In this document: one piece after another, positions 9,253-17,588 of the stretch | Layout of the letters: each line of letters begins with the position of its first letter | How positions within the stretch are numbered: position 1 is the stretch's first letter | Source of the DNA: Proteiniclasticum sp043951855 | GTDB lineage: Bacteria; Bacillota; Clostridia; Clostridiales; Clostridiaceae | Direction of reading: 5' to 3' | DNA length: 57,191 nucleotides | NCBI RefSeq assembly: GCF_043951855.1 | Contig: NZ_JBINJW010000017.1 | Span: 1-57,191, forward strand | The notes under the pieces: generated by a model | The model's database searches: none | What the model saw: only the letters and a program-made list of their open reading frames with translations | Told to the model about the DNA's origin: nothing | Translations under genes and position numbers: made by a program

Positions 9253-10221
9253 ATGAAAACCGGAAAGAAAATCTTCATCGGCATCAGTTCCATACTCCTA
9301 TTGTCTTTCATTGGTGTCTTCATCTTCACGCTTCTGGGCGGAAGTCTTGTGAAGAACGCCGTAGAAGACTCCATGGGCTATGCACCTGGCATGCCAGTGG
9401 AATCACCTGCAGAGGTACCATCCTATGACGAATCAGGGGGCGACTACGAGCAGGGATATGGACGCGACGGCTCCATCGGAGACAAAATCATCGGAACCTA
9501 CTCCATGAACTTTGAAACGCTGGAGTTTCAGGAGACCATCACAGATCTGGAAGCTCTGGTAAGTAAATACAACGGCTACATCGAGAATTCCCAGATCTAC
9601 AACCAGTCTTCCAGTGAAGGCAGAGTCTATAAATATGCAAGGCATACCCTTAGAATTCCAAAAGAAGACGTCATGGCCTTCAACACAGAACTGAAGCTTA
9701 TGGCCCACATGGTGCAGGAAAACTCCAGTGTGCAGAATGTCACGAGATACTACAGAGATACGGAAACAAGACTGGATACGCTGGAAGCGCAGAGAAAGAG
9801 ACTGAACGAACTCTATGAGCAGGCGGAAAGAATCGAAGACATCATAAACATTGAATCCAAACTCAACGACATCATCTATCAGATTGAATCTCTAAAGGGA
9901 GAGCTTCAGTATCTGGATGAAGAGATCAACTACAGCACCGTGACCACTTATGTCCAGGAAGTATCGAAACTCACCACAGGAGAAAGCATTCAGGCTTCCT
10001 TCAGCGAACGGATCAGTAACGCTCTCAGCGAATCCGTCTATTTCTTCCAGGAAGCCATGATCAGTTTCTTCATCGTACTGATCTATCTGGTACCGTTTCT
10101 TGTGATCTTCGGCATTCTGGCTTATGCAGGAAACAAGATCATCAGAAGAAGAAAACCCAAAGTGAAAAGCGGATCTTCCGGAAACTCCCATATTGAAGAA
10201 TCAGAAAGCGGAAAGCAGTAA
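9253..10221 (+). CDS. DUF4349 domain membrane protein
   Basis: 322 residues. Seen: an N-terminal membrane helix (ISSILLLSFIGVFIFTLL), a Pro/Gly/Tyr-rich linker with YDESGGDYEQGYGRDGS, then a DUF4349 region (about 80-255) with a long coiled coil (TETRLDTLEAQRKRLNELYE), and a C-terminal membrane helix (FFIVLIYLVPFLVIFGILAYA) followed by a basic tail (RRRKPKVK). The family is widespread in Firmicutes and its role is not established; it is probably exposed outside the membrane between two anchors. AAAGGGGG lies 8 bases before ATG 9253; an earlier in-frame ATG at 9211 has no ribosome site. It is a single gene closed by its own terminator. Confidence 0.8.
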   Translation: MKTGKKIFIGISSILLLSFIGVFIFTLLGGSLVKNAVEDSMGYAPGMPVESPAEVPSYDESGGDYEQGYGRDGSIGDKIIGTYSMNFETLEFQETITDLEALVSKYNGYIENSQIYNQSSSEGRVYKYARHTLRIPKEDVMAFNTELKLMAHMVQENSSVQNVTRYYRDTETRLDTLEAQRKRLNELYEQAERIEDIINIESKLNDIIYQIESLKGELQYLDEEINYSTVTTYVQEVSKLTTGESIQASFSERISNALSESVYFFQEAMISFFIVLIYLVPFLVIFGILAYAGNKIIRRRKPKVKSGSSGNSHIEESESGKQ

Positions 10222-10286
10222 TATGACTTCAGCTGGAGAGGAGTATGAAGGATTTCATCACACTATCTCATAACCGTTTATTTCAG

Positions 10287-10320
10287 AAGGAAAGTGCAAA
10301 TCGCTTTCCTTTTTCTTTTT
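10287..10320 (+). terminator. Rho-independent terminator after the DUF4349 gene
   Basis: AAGGAAAGTG (10287-10296) pairs with CGCTTTCCTT (10302-10311) including one G-T wobble. The loop is CAAAT and a long T tract (TTTTTCTTTTT) follows. Confidence 0.85.
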
Positions 10321-10325
10321 GTGTA

Positions 10326-10354
10326 TGGATAACCGGCGGAAGATGGACTAAAAT
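10326..10354 (+). promoter_or_regulatory. Possible promoter of the rocB-like gene
   Basis: TGGATA (10326-10331), 17 bases, TAAAAT (10349-10354). Matches to consensus are 4/6 and 5/6. A small hairpin (CAGC/GCTG with TTTC/GAAA, 10375-10398) lies in the presumed leader. Confidence 0.4.
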
Positions 10355-10421
10355 GGGAAGTGAAGTTAACCATCAGCGGGTTTCGAGAAATCTGCTGAAT
10401 TGAATTTAGGCGGTGCATAAA

Positions 10422-12056
10422 ATGAAACTAAACGGAGACCGAATCAAGGAACTGACCCTGGACCTTGTAGGAATAAGAAGTGTTGTGGGAACCAGTGATG
10501 AAAACAACGTGAGCGAAAGAATACAGGAGATCCTTCTAACCCTTCCCTACTTCAGAGAAAATCCGGAACACCTTTTCTATGTGGAGAACAAGGACGATCC
10601 TGCCGGGAGAAAATCTCTCATGGCCATGGTGAAGGGAAAGAAGGACCAGAACAGAAAAACCGTGGTGGTCATCGGTCATATCGATACCGTGGGCACATCT
10701 GATTATGGAGATCTGGAAGATCTTGCTACGGATCCCGTTGCACTTACAGAGAAGTTCAATGAGCTGGAACTCCCGGAACGTGTAAGAGAAGACCTGGAAT
10801 CGGGAAATTATCTCTTCGGCCGAGGCGTTCTGGATATGAAATCCGGGGTCTCCATTCTGATTCATCTGCTGGAAGAGGCAACCAGAGAACCGGAGAATTT
10901 TTCAGGGAACCTGGTAGCGTCTTTCGTTTCCGATGAGGAAGGCAATTCCAGAGGCATGCTTTCCTGTGTTCCTGAGCTTGTGAAGCTGAAAAAGAGATAC
11001 GGTCTGGATTACCAGATCGCTCTGGACACGGATTACACCTCCACAAGGACCCTTATGGACCCCAACCGTTATCTTTATGCGGGAACCATCGGCAAGCTCA
11101 TGCCTTCCTTCTATATCGTCGGAAAGGAGACCCATGTGGGAGACCCTTTCGGAGGACTGGATTCCAACGAGATCGCAGCGGAGCTCACGCGAAGAATCAA
11201 TCTCAACGTGGAGCTTTCCGATGACGTCATGGGTGAAGTCACGGTGCCTCCAGTGACCTTGAGGCTAAGAGACCTGAAACCGGAATACTCGGTGCAGACC
11301 AATCGGGACAGTTATGTCTACTTCAATTTCGCCACCCACGGAAGCACGCCTTCGGAGGTGCTTCATAAGCTGATGCATGTGGCCAATGATGCATTTCTTG
11401 ATGTCATCGAAAAACTGAACAGACAGTATCATGCTTTTACGCAAAAGATGAATCTGCCCCATAAGAAACTTCCCTGGGTGAGTAAAGTCTATACCTATGA
11501 CGAAGTCTATGATGCTGTGGCAGAGAAGATTCCTCACATTAAGAACGTGCTGGATGACTATGCGAGAGGACTTATGGATAAAGGAATCACGGATGAAAGA
11601 GAAGTATCGCTTCATCTTGTGAAGAAACTCCATGGCTTATGGGGGAAAAAGGATCCCATGATCATCCTCTACTTTTCACCCCCTTACTATCCCCATATGG
11701 CGGTCAATGGAAAGAATGAAGTGGAAGAAACCCTCATAAGAACATTGAAGGGCTTTTCCGACGAAACGCTGGAAAACCCCATCCGTTTCAGAAAGTTCTA
11801 TCCCTATATTTCCGATCTCAGTTACTTCTCCCTGCCGGATGAAGCCTCCGTCACGGACCTCAGAAGGAACATGCCGGGCTTCGGCATCTCCTACACCCTT
11901 CCACTGGAGGACATCAAGGAGCTGAGCCTTCCCGTCACGAACATCGGACCCTATGGCTTCGATGCCCATCAGTTCACCGAGCGCATCGAGGTGGAGTATT
12001 CCTTCTACAGACTTCCCGATCTCGTACTGAAGACTGTTCTCGAGATGCTGAAATAA
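10422..12056 (+). CDS. rocB: M20 family peptidase, RocB-like (arginine utilisation)
   Basis: 544 residues. It resembles RocB, a zinc-dependent M20 peptidase/deacylase relative linked to arginine catabolism in Bacillus; the exact substrate is unknown. Metal-binding motifs: VIGHIDTVG (near 80), RGVLDMKSG (near 135) and SDEEGNSRG with the catalytic Glu (near 170). The length fits RocB, which is longer than usual M20 enzymes. The reading frame can start at GTG 10413, but AGGCGGTG overlaps that codon and is well placed for ATG 10422. There is no arginine-pathway neighbour; the gene stands alone between terminators. Confidence 0.82.
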   Translation: MKLNGDRIKELTLDLVGIRSVVGTSDENNVSERIQEILLTLPYFRENPEHLFYVENKDDPAGRKSLMAMVKGKKDQNRKTVVVIGHIDTVGTSDYGDLEDLATDPVALTEKFNELELPERVREDLESGNYLFGRGVLDMKSGVSILIHLLEEATREPENFSGNLVASFVSDEEGNSRGMLSCVPELVKLKKRYGLDYQIALDTDYTSTRTLMDPNRYLYAGTIGKLMPSFYIVGKETHVGDPFGGLDSNEIAAELTRRINLNVELSDDVMGEVTVPPVTLRLRDLKPEYSVQTNRDSYVYFNFATHGSTPSEVLHKLMHVANDAFLDVIEKLNRQYHAFTQKMNLPHKKLPWVSKVYTYDEVYDAVAEKIPHIKNVLDDYARGLMDKGITDEREVSLHLVKKLHGLWGKKDPMIILYFSPPYYPHMAVNGKNEVEETLIRTLKGFSDETLENPIRFRKFYPYISDLSYFSLPDEASVTDLRRNMPGFGISYTLPLEDIKELSLPVTNIGPYGFDAHQFTERIEVEYSFYRLPDLVLKTVLEMLK

Positions 12057-12083
12057 TCCTCTCTGAAAACGGAAGAATCATAA

Positions 12084-12123
12084 AAAAGCGTTGCAGGATC
12101 TCATTTCAGCCTGCAACGCTTTT
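12084..12123. terminator. Bidirectional terminator
   Basis: AAAAGCGTTGCAGG (12084-12097) pairs perfectly with CCTGCAACGCTTTT (12110-12123), with a 12-base loop. A/T flanks on both sides let it serve the convergent rocB (+) and HAAS (-) genes. Confidence 0.88.
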
Positions 12124-12152
12124 ACATTTGAACTTATTTCTCTGACATTCCC

Positions 12153-13142
12153 CTACTCCATTTTGCTTCTGCTTCTGAGGAGTCCCACGAGGCCAATGAT
12201 GGCTGCAAAGAGAAGCCCTGCCAGTGGCCAGATGATCCAGGTGAAGCCCCAGTTTCCTGAAGTGAAGCTCCAGTAAAGATAAATGATCACAATGATCGGC
12301 CAGTAGACGCTTCCGATGGTCTCCGTTTTTCGGGCTAGGACTCTACCTTCGTCCGAGTACTCCCCTTTCTTCAGCAGGATGTCATAGGCAGACTGCTTCA
12401 TGCCAGCAGTGATGAAAAGATAGACAGCCGCTCCGACTATGAGAAGAAGCACCACAACGCCGATGTTCATGATATTGTCTCCGATGTCAAGGATGCCCAG
12501 CACCAGTAACGGAACTGCACTGAGGATGTAGAGCACCACACCGATGGTGATTTTGGTCATCTTCACCATGCGATAACGCTCTTCTTCAATTTTCACATAG
12601 CTTTCAGCCTGATAGTCCAAAGTGAAATTACCGTTTTTCTCCAGATCGTATCGACCAGACTCCACTCCGCTCATGATAAAGAGTCCGACAGCCATGGCCA
12701 CCATGGATAAAAGCACCACAAGTCCCAGTGCTGTGCCTCCATTGCGTATGCCGAAAAACTCCTGATTTTCCGTATCGGAAAGTAAGATCAGAAGCAGTGG
12801 TGACCATATGGTCAAAACGACCCCGATGCCCACCTTGTAGGATGCCCTGATTCTGTTTGTTACGAAATCTCTGGCCAGTTCTGATGGGATCACCCTTTTA
12901 TCCGGCGCTTCAGATGCGTCTTTCATCGTCTGAGTCAGACCCAGCTCCTCCGCAACTTCATTGAGATTACCGAATTCCGAGATCACGATGCCCACTGCCT
13001 CATTTTCCGTTCTGCCTTCGTTTTTCAGCTCGAGGTACTTGTCTTCCATCATGTTCAGAAGTTCCTCTTTCGCATGCAGAACCTCTCTGTTCTTCGGCAA
13101 GTTCATAAACATGTTCTCAAGATAGGTTTTAATGGTTTCCAT
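12153..13142 (-). CDS. HAAS/DUF1700-type membrane protein paired with PadR
   Basis: 329 residues. The N-terminal cytoplasmic helical domain (about 1-75, with HAKEELLNMMEDKYLEL and VISEFGNLNEVAEELGL) is the permease-prefix/HAAS domain commonly encoded next to PadR regulators. About six membrane segments follow (for example GLVVLLSMVAMAVGLFIM and IWPLAGLLFAAIIGLVGLL). Role: probably a membrane partner whose expression PadR controls; biochemical function unknown. ATG 13142 lies inside the end of the PadR gene (14-base overlap) and is preceded by AAAGGAG at good spacing; a GTG at 13148 is too close to that site. A second such pair occurs at 29007-30358. Confidence 0.78.
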   Translation of the reverse strand: METIKTYLENMFMNLPKNREVLHAKEELLNMMEDKYLELKNEGRTENEAVGIVISEFGNLNEVAEELGLTQTMKDASEAPDKRVIPSELARDFVTNRIRASYKVGIGVVLTIWSPLLLILLSDTENQEFFGIRNGGTALGLVVLLSMVAMAVGLFIMSGVESGRYDLEKNGNFTLDYQAESYVKIEEERYRMVKMTKITIGVVLYILSAVPLLVLGILDIGDNIMNIGVVVLLLIVGAAVYLFITAGMKQSAYDILLKKGEYSDEGRVLARKTETIGSVYWPIIVIIYLYWSFTSGNWGFTWIIWPLAGLLFAAIIGLVGLLRSRSKME

Positions 13143-13473
13143 TTTCACTGCTCCTTTCTATGAATCTCTCTATGACTTCTTTTGTCAGTTCCCATTCTCT
13201 GCATTTTTCTTCATAAAACGCTTTTCCCTCTGCTGTGATCCGGTAATAGGTTCTTCTCTTCCCGCTGGTTTCGTCTCCGTAGAATGAAGTGACATATCCG
13301 TTTTTTTCCAGTCTGGAAAACACAGAGTATAAGGTGGTTTCCTTCATGATGTATTTTCCTTCACTGGTTTCCCTGATTTTCTTGGCAAGCTCATATCCAT
13401 AGGATGGCGCTTCAAGGAGAAGATAAAGGATCATGGTATCATTATATCCTCTTAAGACGTCTGAACTGATCAA
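13129..13473 (-). CDS. PadR family transcriptional regulator
   Basis: 114 residues with the PadR winged helix: YGYELAKKIRE, then TLYSVFSRLEKNGYV (recognition and wing region) and RTYYRITAEGK. It starts at TTG 13473, 6 bases after GGAGGG. Its end overlaps the membrane protein gene, so the two are co-transcribed and probably coupled. The promoter contains the palindrome GATGTAGTACATC between -35 and -10, which suits PadR autorepression. Confidence 0.88.
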   Translation of the reverse strand: MISSDVLRGYNDTMILYLLLEAPSYGYELAKKIRETSEGKYIMKETTLYSVFSRLEKNGYVTSFYGDETSGKRRTYYRITAEGKAFYEEKCREWELTKEVIERFIERSSENGNH

Positions 13474-13517
13474 ATGGATCCCTCCTTCAAAATTATTCCA
13501 TCTGGTGTAGTAGTTTT

Positions 13518-13546
13518 ACTTTATCAGATGTAGTACATCAGGTCAA
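13518..13546 (-). promoter_or_regulatory. padR/HAAS promoter with embedded palindromic operator
   Basis: On the minus strand: TTGACC (13546-13541), 17 bases, TAAAGT (13523-13518). The spacer contains the perfect 13-base palindrome GATGTAGTACATC (13527-13539). PadR sites are typically ATGT/ACAT dyads, so an autorepressor operator is likely. Confidence 0.72.
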
Positions 13547-13592
13547 GTACTTTTTTCAGATATCCTGCACATTTAAGAACCTGAGAAGAAGC

Positions 13593-13640
13593 AAAAAAAA
13601 GGATACAGCAGGCAGCACCTAGTGCCGCGCCATATCCTTG
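13593..13640 (-). terminator. Terminator of the fatty-acid operon
   Basis: On the minus strand AAGGATA ... CGGCAC TAG GTGCTG ... TATCCTT forms a long imperfect stem followed by eight T residues. It lies just past the accA stop. Confidence 0.82.
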
Positions 13641-13651
13641 ACATTCATACG

Positions 13652-14455
13652 CTACAGTTCCGCTTTCCAGTAGACTTTTCCGAAGGAGCGGAATCTTTCA
13701 TATCTTCTGGTCAGAAGCTCTTCGACAGATAAATCACCCGCTCGTTCCAGAAACCTTGAAAGGGTCTCTGAGACATCATGCATGACTTCTTCCAGATTTT
13801 CATTGATGTCACCCTTCTCTGATATGATTCCTTCGATGATTCCCAGTCCCAGAAGATCCTCTGCCGTGATCTTCATGATTTCACTGGCTTCCCTGGCTTT
13901 GGACGGATTCTTGTACAAGATGGAAGAGAATCCTTCCGGGGAAAGGATGGAATAGATGGCATTTTCCAGCATATGGACTTCATCTCCTGAAGCCAGTGCC
14001 AGTGCACCACCGCTTCCACCTTCTCCGGTGATGAAGGAGATCATAGGCACCTTCAGGGTTGCGCTTTCATGAAGGCACCTGGCAATGGCCTCTCCCTGTC
14101 CTCTTTCTTCCGCTTCCACGGCGCATCCTGCCCCTTTGGTATCAATGAACATGATGACGGGACGGTTGAATTTCTCTGATGCTTTCATGAGCCGCAGAGC
14201 CTTTCTGTAGCCTTCGGGATTGGGACTTCCGAAGTTTCTTATGATATTCTCCTCGATGTCTCTTCCGCGGGTGATGGTGATGACAGTGACCGGTTTTCCC
14301 TTGAAGAAGGCAAGGCCTGCCACCACCGCCTGATCGTCTCCGTAGAGACGGTCTCCTTTCAGCTCCGTGAAATCATCCAGAATGCTTCTCACATAATCCA
14401 GCGGAAGCGGCCTGTCTTTGGCTCTGGCTTTTAAAACTTTATCCCATGCACTCAT
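13652..14455 (-). CDS. accA: Acetyl-CoA carboxylase carboxyltransferase subunit alpha
   Basis: 267 residues. With AccD it transfers the carboxyl group from biotin on AccB to acetyl-CoA, making malonyl-CoA. Recognised by LDYVRSILDDFTELKGDR at the N-terminus, GSPNPEGYRKALRLM, AEERGQGEAIA, GEGGSGGALA and YSILSPEG. Oddity: the usual DTPGA segment reads DTKGAGCAVEAEERGQ, with Lys for Pro. The N-terminus is short, as in Firmicutes. ATG overlaps the accD stop (ATGA), so the subunits are translationally coupled. Last gene of the operon. Confidence 0.93.
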   Translation of the reverse strand: MSAWDKVLKARAKDRPLPLDYVRSILDDFTELKGDRLYGDDQAVVAGLAFFKGKPVTVITITRGRDIEENIIRNFGSPNPEGYRKALRLMKASEKFNRPVIMFIDTKGAGCAVEAEERGQGEAIARCLHESATLKVPMISFITGEGGSGGALALASGDEVHMLENAIYSILSPEGFSSILYKNPSKAREASEIMKITAEDLLGLGIIEGIISEKGDINENLEEVMHDVSETLSRFLERAGDLSVEELLTRRYERFRSFGKVYWKAEL

Positions 14456-15321
14456 CTCTTCCCTCCATGCAGCTGCAGCAGTTTACCAAGATAATCCTTC
14501 ATGTCTTCTCTCTTGACCACCGCATCCAGAAATCCGTGATGAAGAAGAAACTCCGCGCTCTGGAAATCTGAGGGAAGCTCTTTTCGGATGGTCCCCTCAA
14601 TGACTCTTCTTCCGGCAAATCCGATGAGGGTTTTGGGTTCGGCGATGATGATGTCTCCCAGCATGGCAAAGGAAGCCGTGACGCCACCTGTTGTGGGATC
14701 CGTTGGAATCGAGATGTAGAGAAGTCCTTTATCGGAATGCTTCCGGATGGCAAAAGAGGCTTTTGTCATCTGCATGAGCGATACGATGCCTTCCTGCATC
14801 CTTGCGCCGCCTGAAGCGGAGAAGATGAGAAGCGGCAGATTGTAGAACTCTGCAAATTCCGCCAGCGAAGCCACTTTCTCACCCACCGCTGAGCCCATGC
14901 TGCCCATGATGAAGGAAGGTTCCATGACGCCCATGGCCACTCTGATGCCGTTTATGGTGCAGTAGCCGGTAAGGATGCCCTCGAAGCTCTTTGTCTTCTT
15001 CTGGACTTTTTCTATCTTCTCCTCATACCCCGGAAAATCCAGAGGATTCATTCCGACGATGTTTCCGTTGACTTCCCTGAAGCTTCCTTCATCCGCAATG
15101 AGGCGGATCCGATCCCATGCACCCATTCTTTCATAGGTTCCGCATCTGGGACAGACCAGATGATTCTTCAAAAGATCCTCCTTCAGAATCATCTTTTCGC
15201 ATCCTCTGCATTTATGCCACATCCCTTCCGGTACCGATGGCTTGACTTCCGCTTTCTCCTTTTTCTCCACTGAATGGGTATCAAGGGTAAAGTAGTTTCT
15301 TTTCTTTTTGAAGATGGCCAA
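14452..15321 (-). CDS. accD: Acetyl-CoA carboxylase carboxyltransferase subunit beta
   Basis: 289 residues. Partner of AccA in the carboxyltransferase. An N-terminal zinc finger (CRGCEKMILKEDLLKNHLVC, then PRC) is followed by the crotonase-like core (SGGARMQEG, TTGGVTASFAMLGD, GRRVIEGT). TTG start with AAGGGGG 9 bases upstream; 6-base gap from accC; 4-base overlap with accA. Confidence 0.95.
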   Translation of the reverse strand: MAIFKKKRNYFTLDTHSVEKKEKAEVKPSVPEGMWHKCRGCEKMILKEDLLKNHLVCPRCGTYERMGAWDRIRLIADEGSFREVNGNIVGMNPLDFPGYEEKIEKVQKKTKSFEGILTGYCTINGIRVAMGVMEPSFIMGSMGSAVGEKVASLAEFAEFYNLPLLIFSASGGARMQEGIVSLMQMTKASFAIRKHSDKGLLYISIPTDPTTGGVTASFAMLGDIIIAEPKTLIGFAGRRVIEGTIRKELPSDFQSAEFLLHHGFLDAVVKREDMKDYLGKLLQLHGGKR

Positions 15322-15327
15322 AACAGA

Positions 15328-16662
15328 TTACCCCCTTAAATGGTCCAGTGTCAGTGTATGGTACGCTCCGCTGAGAAAACTCTCGTGAGCGAGAATTTCC
15401 TCCTGATAGAGCTGATTGGTCTTGATGCCCTGGATGGTCAGTTCATACAGCGCACTTCTCATCTTGAGAATGGCTTCTTCCCGGTTCTTCCCGTGGACGA
15501 TGATTTTCGCCACCATGGCATCGTAATAGGGTAGAATCTTCGATCCGGTGTAGCATCCGCTGTCCACCCGGATATCCTTGCCCGAAGGGAAATGTAGAAA
15601 GTCGATATTTCCAGGGGATGGCGCGAATCCGTTCTGAGGATCCTCCGCATTGATTCTGCACTCTATGGCATGTCCCTGGAACCGGATGTCCTCTTTTCCG
15701 AAGGAGAGCTTCTCTCCCATGGCGATCCGGATCTGCTCCTTGATGAGATCCACCCCGGTGACCATTTCCGTCACCGGATGTTCCACCTGAATTCTGGTGT
15801 TCATTTCCATGAAATAGTAGTTTCCTTCATCATCCAGGAGAAACTCGATGGTTCCTGCCCCCAGATAGTCTGATGCTTCTGCCAGAGCTACTGCGGATGC
15901 CCCCATCTTCTCTCGAAGAGGTTCCGAAAGACTCGGTGAAGGAGATTCCTCCAGCACTTTCTGCTTTCTTCTCTGAAGAGAACAGTCCCTTTCTCCCAGA
16001 TGTACCGTGTTTCCGAACTGGTCTCTCAGAATCTGGAACTCGATGTGTCTCGGATTTCTGAGATACTTCTCTAGATAGACGCCATCTTCTCCGAAATTCG
16101 CTTTGGCTTCGTTCTTCGCCCCGGAAAATGCCCCTTTCAGTTCTTCTTCTTTTTCCACGATACGAATCCCTTTTCCTCCACCCCCGGAAGAGGCTTTCAC
16201 AAGAATCGGGTATCCGATTTCCCTCGCCGCATGGATGGCCTCCTCATAGGTATCCACTTCCCCGTCGGAACCCGGCACCACAGGAACTCCGGCGCTTTTC
16301 GCTAAAGCCTTCGCTTTCGCCTTATCCCCCATGGCTTCCATGGTTTCTTCGCTGGGTCCGATGAATCCGATGCTGCAGGCTCTGAGAAGTCTTCGAAACA
16401 GCGGATTCTCAGAGAGAAATCCGTATCCTGGATGAATGAGCGATGCTTCTGAAAGCACCGCCGCACTGATGATGTTCTCCATATTGAGATAACTGTCCTT
16501 GGAGAAATTCTCACCGATGCAGTAGGCTTCGTCTGCCAGCTTCACATGCAGCGCATCCTGGTCCGCCATGGAATATACAGCCACAGTCTCCATATTCAGT
16601 TCATGAGCCGCTCTTAATATTCTCAGGGCGATCTCTCCTCTATTGGCTATGAGTATTTTCAA
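15328..16662 (-). CDS. accC: Acetyl-CoA carboxylase, biotin carboxylase subunit
   Basis: 444 residues. It carboxylates the biotin on AccB with ATP and bicarbonate. Seen: ILIANRGEIALRI at the start, ATP-grasp glycine loop KASSGGGGKGIR (near 160), MEMNTRIQVEHPVTE (near 285) and EIGYPILVKA. Start: AGGTGAT lies 4 bases before TTG 16662, giving the family N-terminus MKILIANRGE. A GTG at 16671 directly after the fabZ stop is the alternative and would add three residues. Confidence 0.94.
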   Translation of the reverse strand: MKILIANRGEIALRILRAAHELNMETVAVYSMADQDALHVKLADEAYCIGENFSKDSYLNMENIISAAVLSEASLIHPGYGFLSENPLFRRLLRACSIGFIGPSEETMEAMGDKAKAKALAKSAGVPVVPGSDGEVDTYEEAIHAAREIGYPILVKASSGGGGKGIRIVEKEEELKGAFSGAKNEAKANFGEDGVYLEKYLRNPRHIEFQILRDQFGNTVHLGERDCSLQRRKQKVLEESPSPSLSEPLREKMGASAVALAEASDYLGAGTIEFLLDDEGNYYFMEMNTRIQVEHPVTEMVTGVDLIKEQIRIAMGEKLSFGKEDIRFQGHAIECRINAEDPQNGFAPSPGNIDFLHFPSGKDIRVDSGCYTGSKILPYYDAMVAKIIVHGKNREEAILKMRSALYELTIQGIKTNQLYQEEILAHESFLSGAYHTLTLDHLRG

Positions 16663-16671
16663 TGGTATCAC

Positions 16672-17100
16672 CTATCCTAACATGAATATTAGTTCCGCTT
16701 CGCAGACCAGAGCATCTCCTACGTATGCTTTTCCTTTTCCTTTTCCATAGGAACTTTTCAGTCTGTCTATGGTCACTTCCAGTCTCAGGGTATCCCCTGG
16801 AACCACCTGTTTTCTGAACTTCACATTATTGAGTCCGCCGAAAAAAGGGGTCTTGTCTTTATTCTCCTCCATGGACAGGATGCTGTATCCTCCTGTCTGA
16901 GCAAGGGCTTCCACAATAAGCACCCCTGGCATCACCGGATACTCCGGATAATGTCCCTTGAAGAATTCCTCATTGTAGGTCACATTCTTTATGGCCGTGC
17001 AGCTCACTCCCGGTGTCACTTCTAGGATTCGGTCGATGAGCAGAAACGGAGGTCTGTGGGGCAGCACTTTCTTGATTCCGTTGATATCTATATAGTCCAT
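16672..17100 (-). CDS. fabZ: 3-hydroxyacyl-ACP dehydratase FabZ
   Basis: 142 residues, hot-dog fold. It removes water from beta-hydroxyacyl-ACP in each elongation cycle. The catalytic His is in LPHRPPFLLID and the catalytic Glu in PGVLIVEALAQTGG, with the GHYPEYPVMPG loop between. GGAGGAGGAATA precedes ATG; the accB stop and this start share one base (TAATG). No fabA or fabM is in the window, so unsaturated fatty-acid formation is not explained by this operon alone. Confidence 0.95.
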   Translation of the reverse strand: MDYIDINGIKKVLPHRPPFLLIDRILEVTPGVSCTAIKNVTYNEEFFKGHYPEYPVMPGVLIVEALAQTGGYSILSMEENKDKTPFFGGLNNVKFRKQVVPGDTLRLEVTIDRLKSSYGKGKGKAYVGDALVCEAELIFMLG

Positions 17101-17588
17101 TATTCCTCCTCCAGCAGAAACAGCACTTTCCCGAAGTCCGCCATGTCTCCGTCAGAGAGCAGCACCTTTCTTATGATGCCGTCATGACTGCTCTTGATCT
17201 CGTTCATGATCTTCATGGCTTCCAGAATGCAGAGCACATCGCCCTTCTTCACTTTCTGTCCCGCTTTCACGAAAGGCTCCTCGTTTTCGGAAGGCCTGCT
17301 GTAGAAGGTTCCTACGATGGGTGAAAGGATTTTCTGATAGTTCTCTTCTGAAGCAGCGGGTTCTTCCTGAACGGCTTCGCCTCTCTGCTCATTTTTTCTG
17401 TCTTCTTTTTCCATTTCCTGCATGAGACTTCTTTTCGGTTTCGTCTCCGTGTAAGCCGGTGCGGAGACCTCTTCGGCGCTTCCCAGTCGTCCAGCGGAAA
17501 ACTCGTCTCCCTTGAGCTTTACACTTAGGGTGGTGAGATCCGAGGCTTCGAATTTTTCAAGCAGCAGCAGGATATCGTTTAACTCCAT
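17100..17588 (-). CDS. accB: Acetyl-CoA carboxylase biotin carboxyl carrier protein
   Basis: 162 residues. The biotinylated carrier shuttles carboxyl groups between AccC and AccD/AccA. The C-terminal biotinyl domain has EAMKIMNEI with the target lysine near residue 127. The middle is an acidic, low-complexity linker (about 45-85). The N-terminus MELNDILLLLEKFEASDL is typical. ATG directly follows the fabF stop (TAGATG), with GGGAGGGG inside the end of fabF. Confidence 0.94.
   Translation of the reverse strand: MELNDILLLLEKFEASDLTTLSVKLKGDEFSAGRLGSAEEVSAPAYTETKPKRSLMQEMEKEDRKNEQRGEAVQEEPAASEENYQKILSPIVGTFYSRPSENEEPFVKAGQKVKKGDVLCILEAMKIMNEIKSSHDGIIRKVLLSDGDMADFGKVLFLLEEE

Noticed and set aside
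10244..10402. 52-codon frame after the DUF4349 gene with a nearby GAGAGGAG
   Set aside because: It runs straight through the Rho-independent terminator (10287-10320), the ribosome site is too close to the ATG, and the protein shows no family features.
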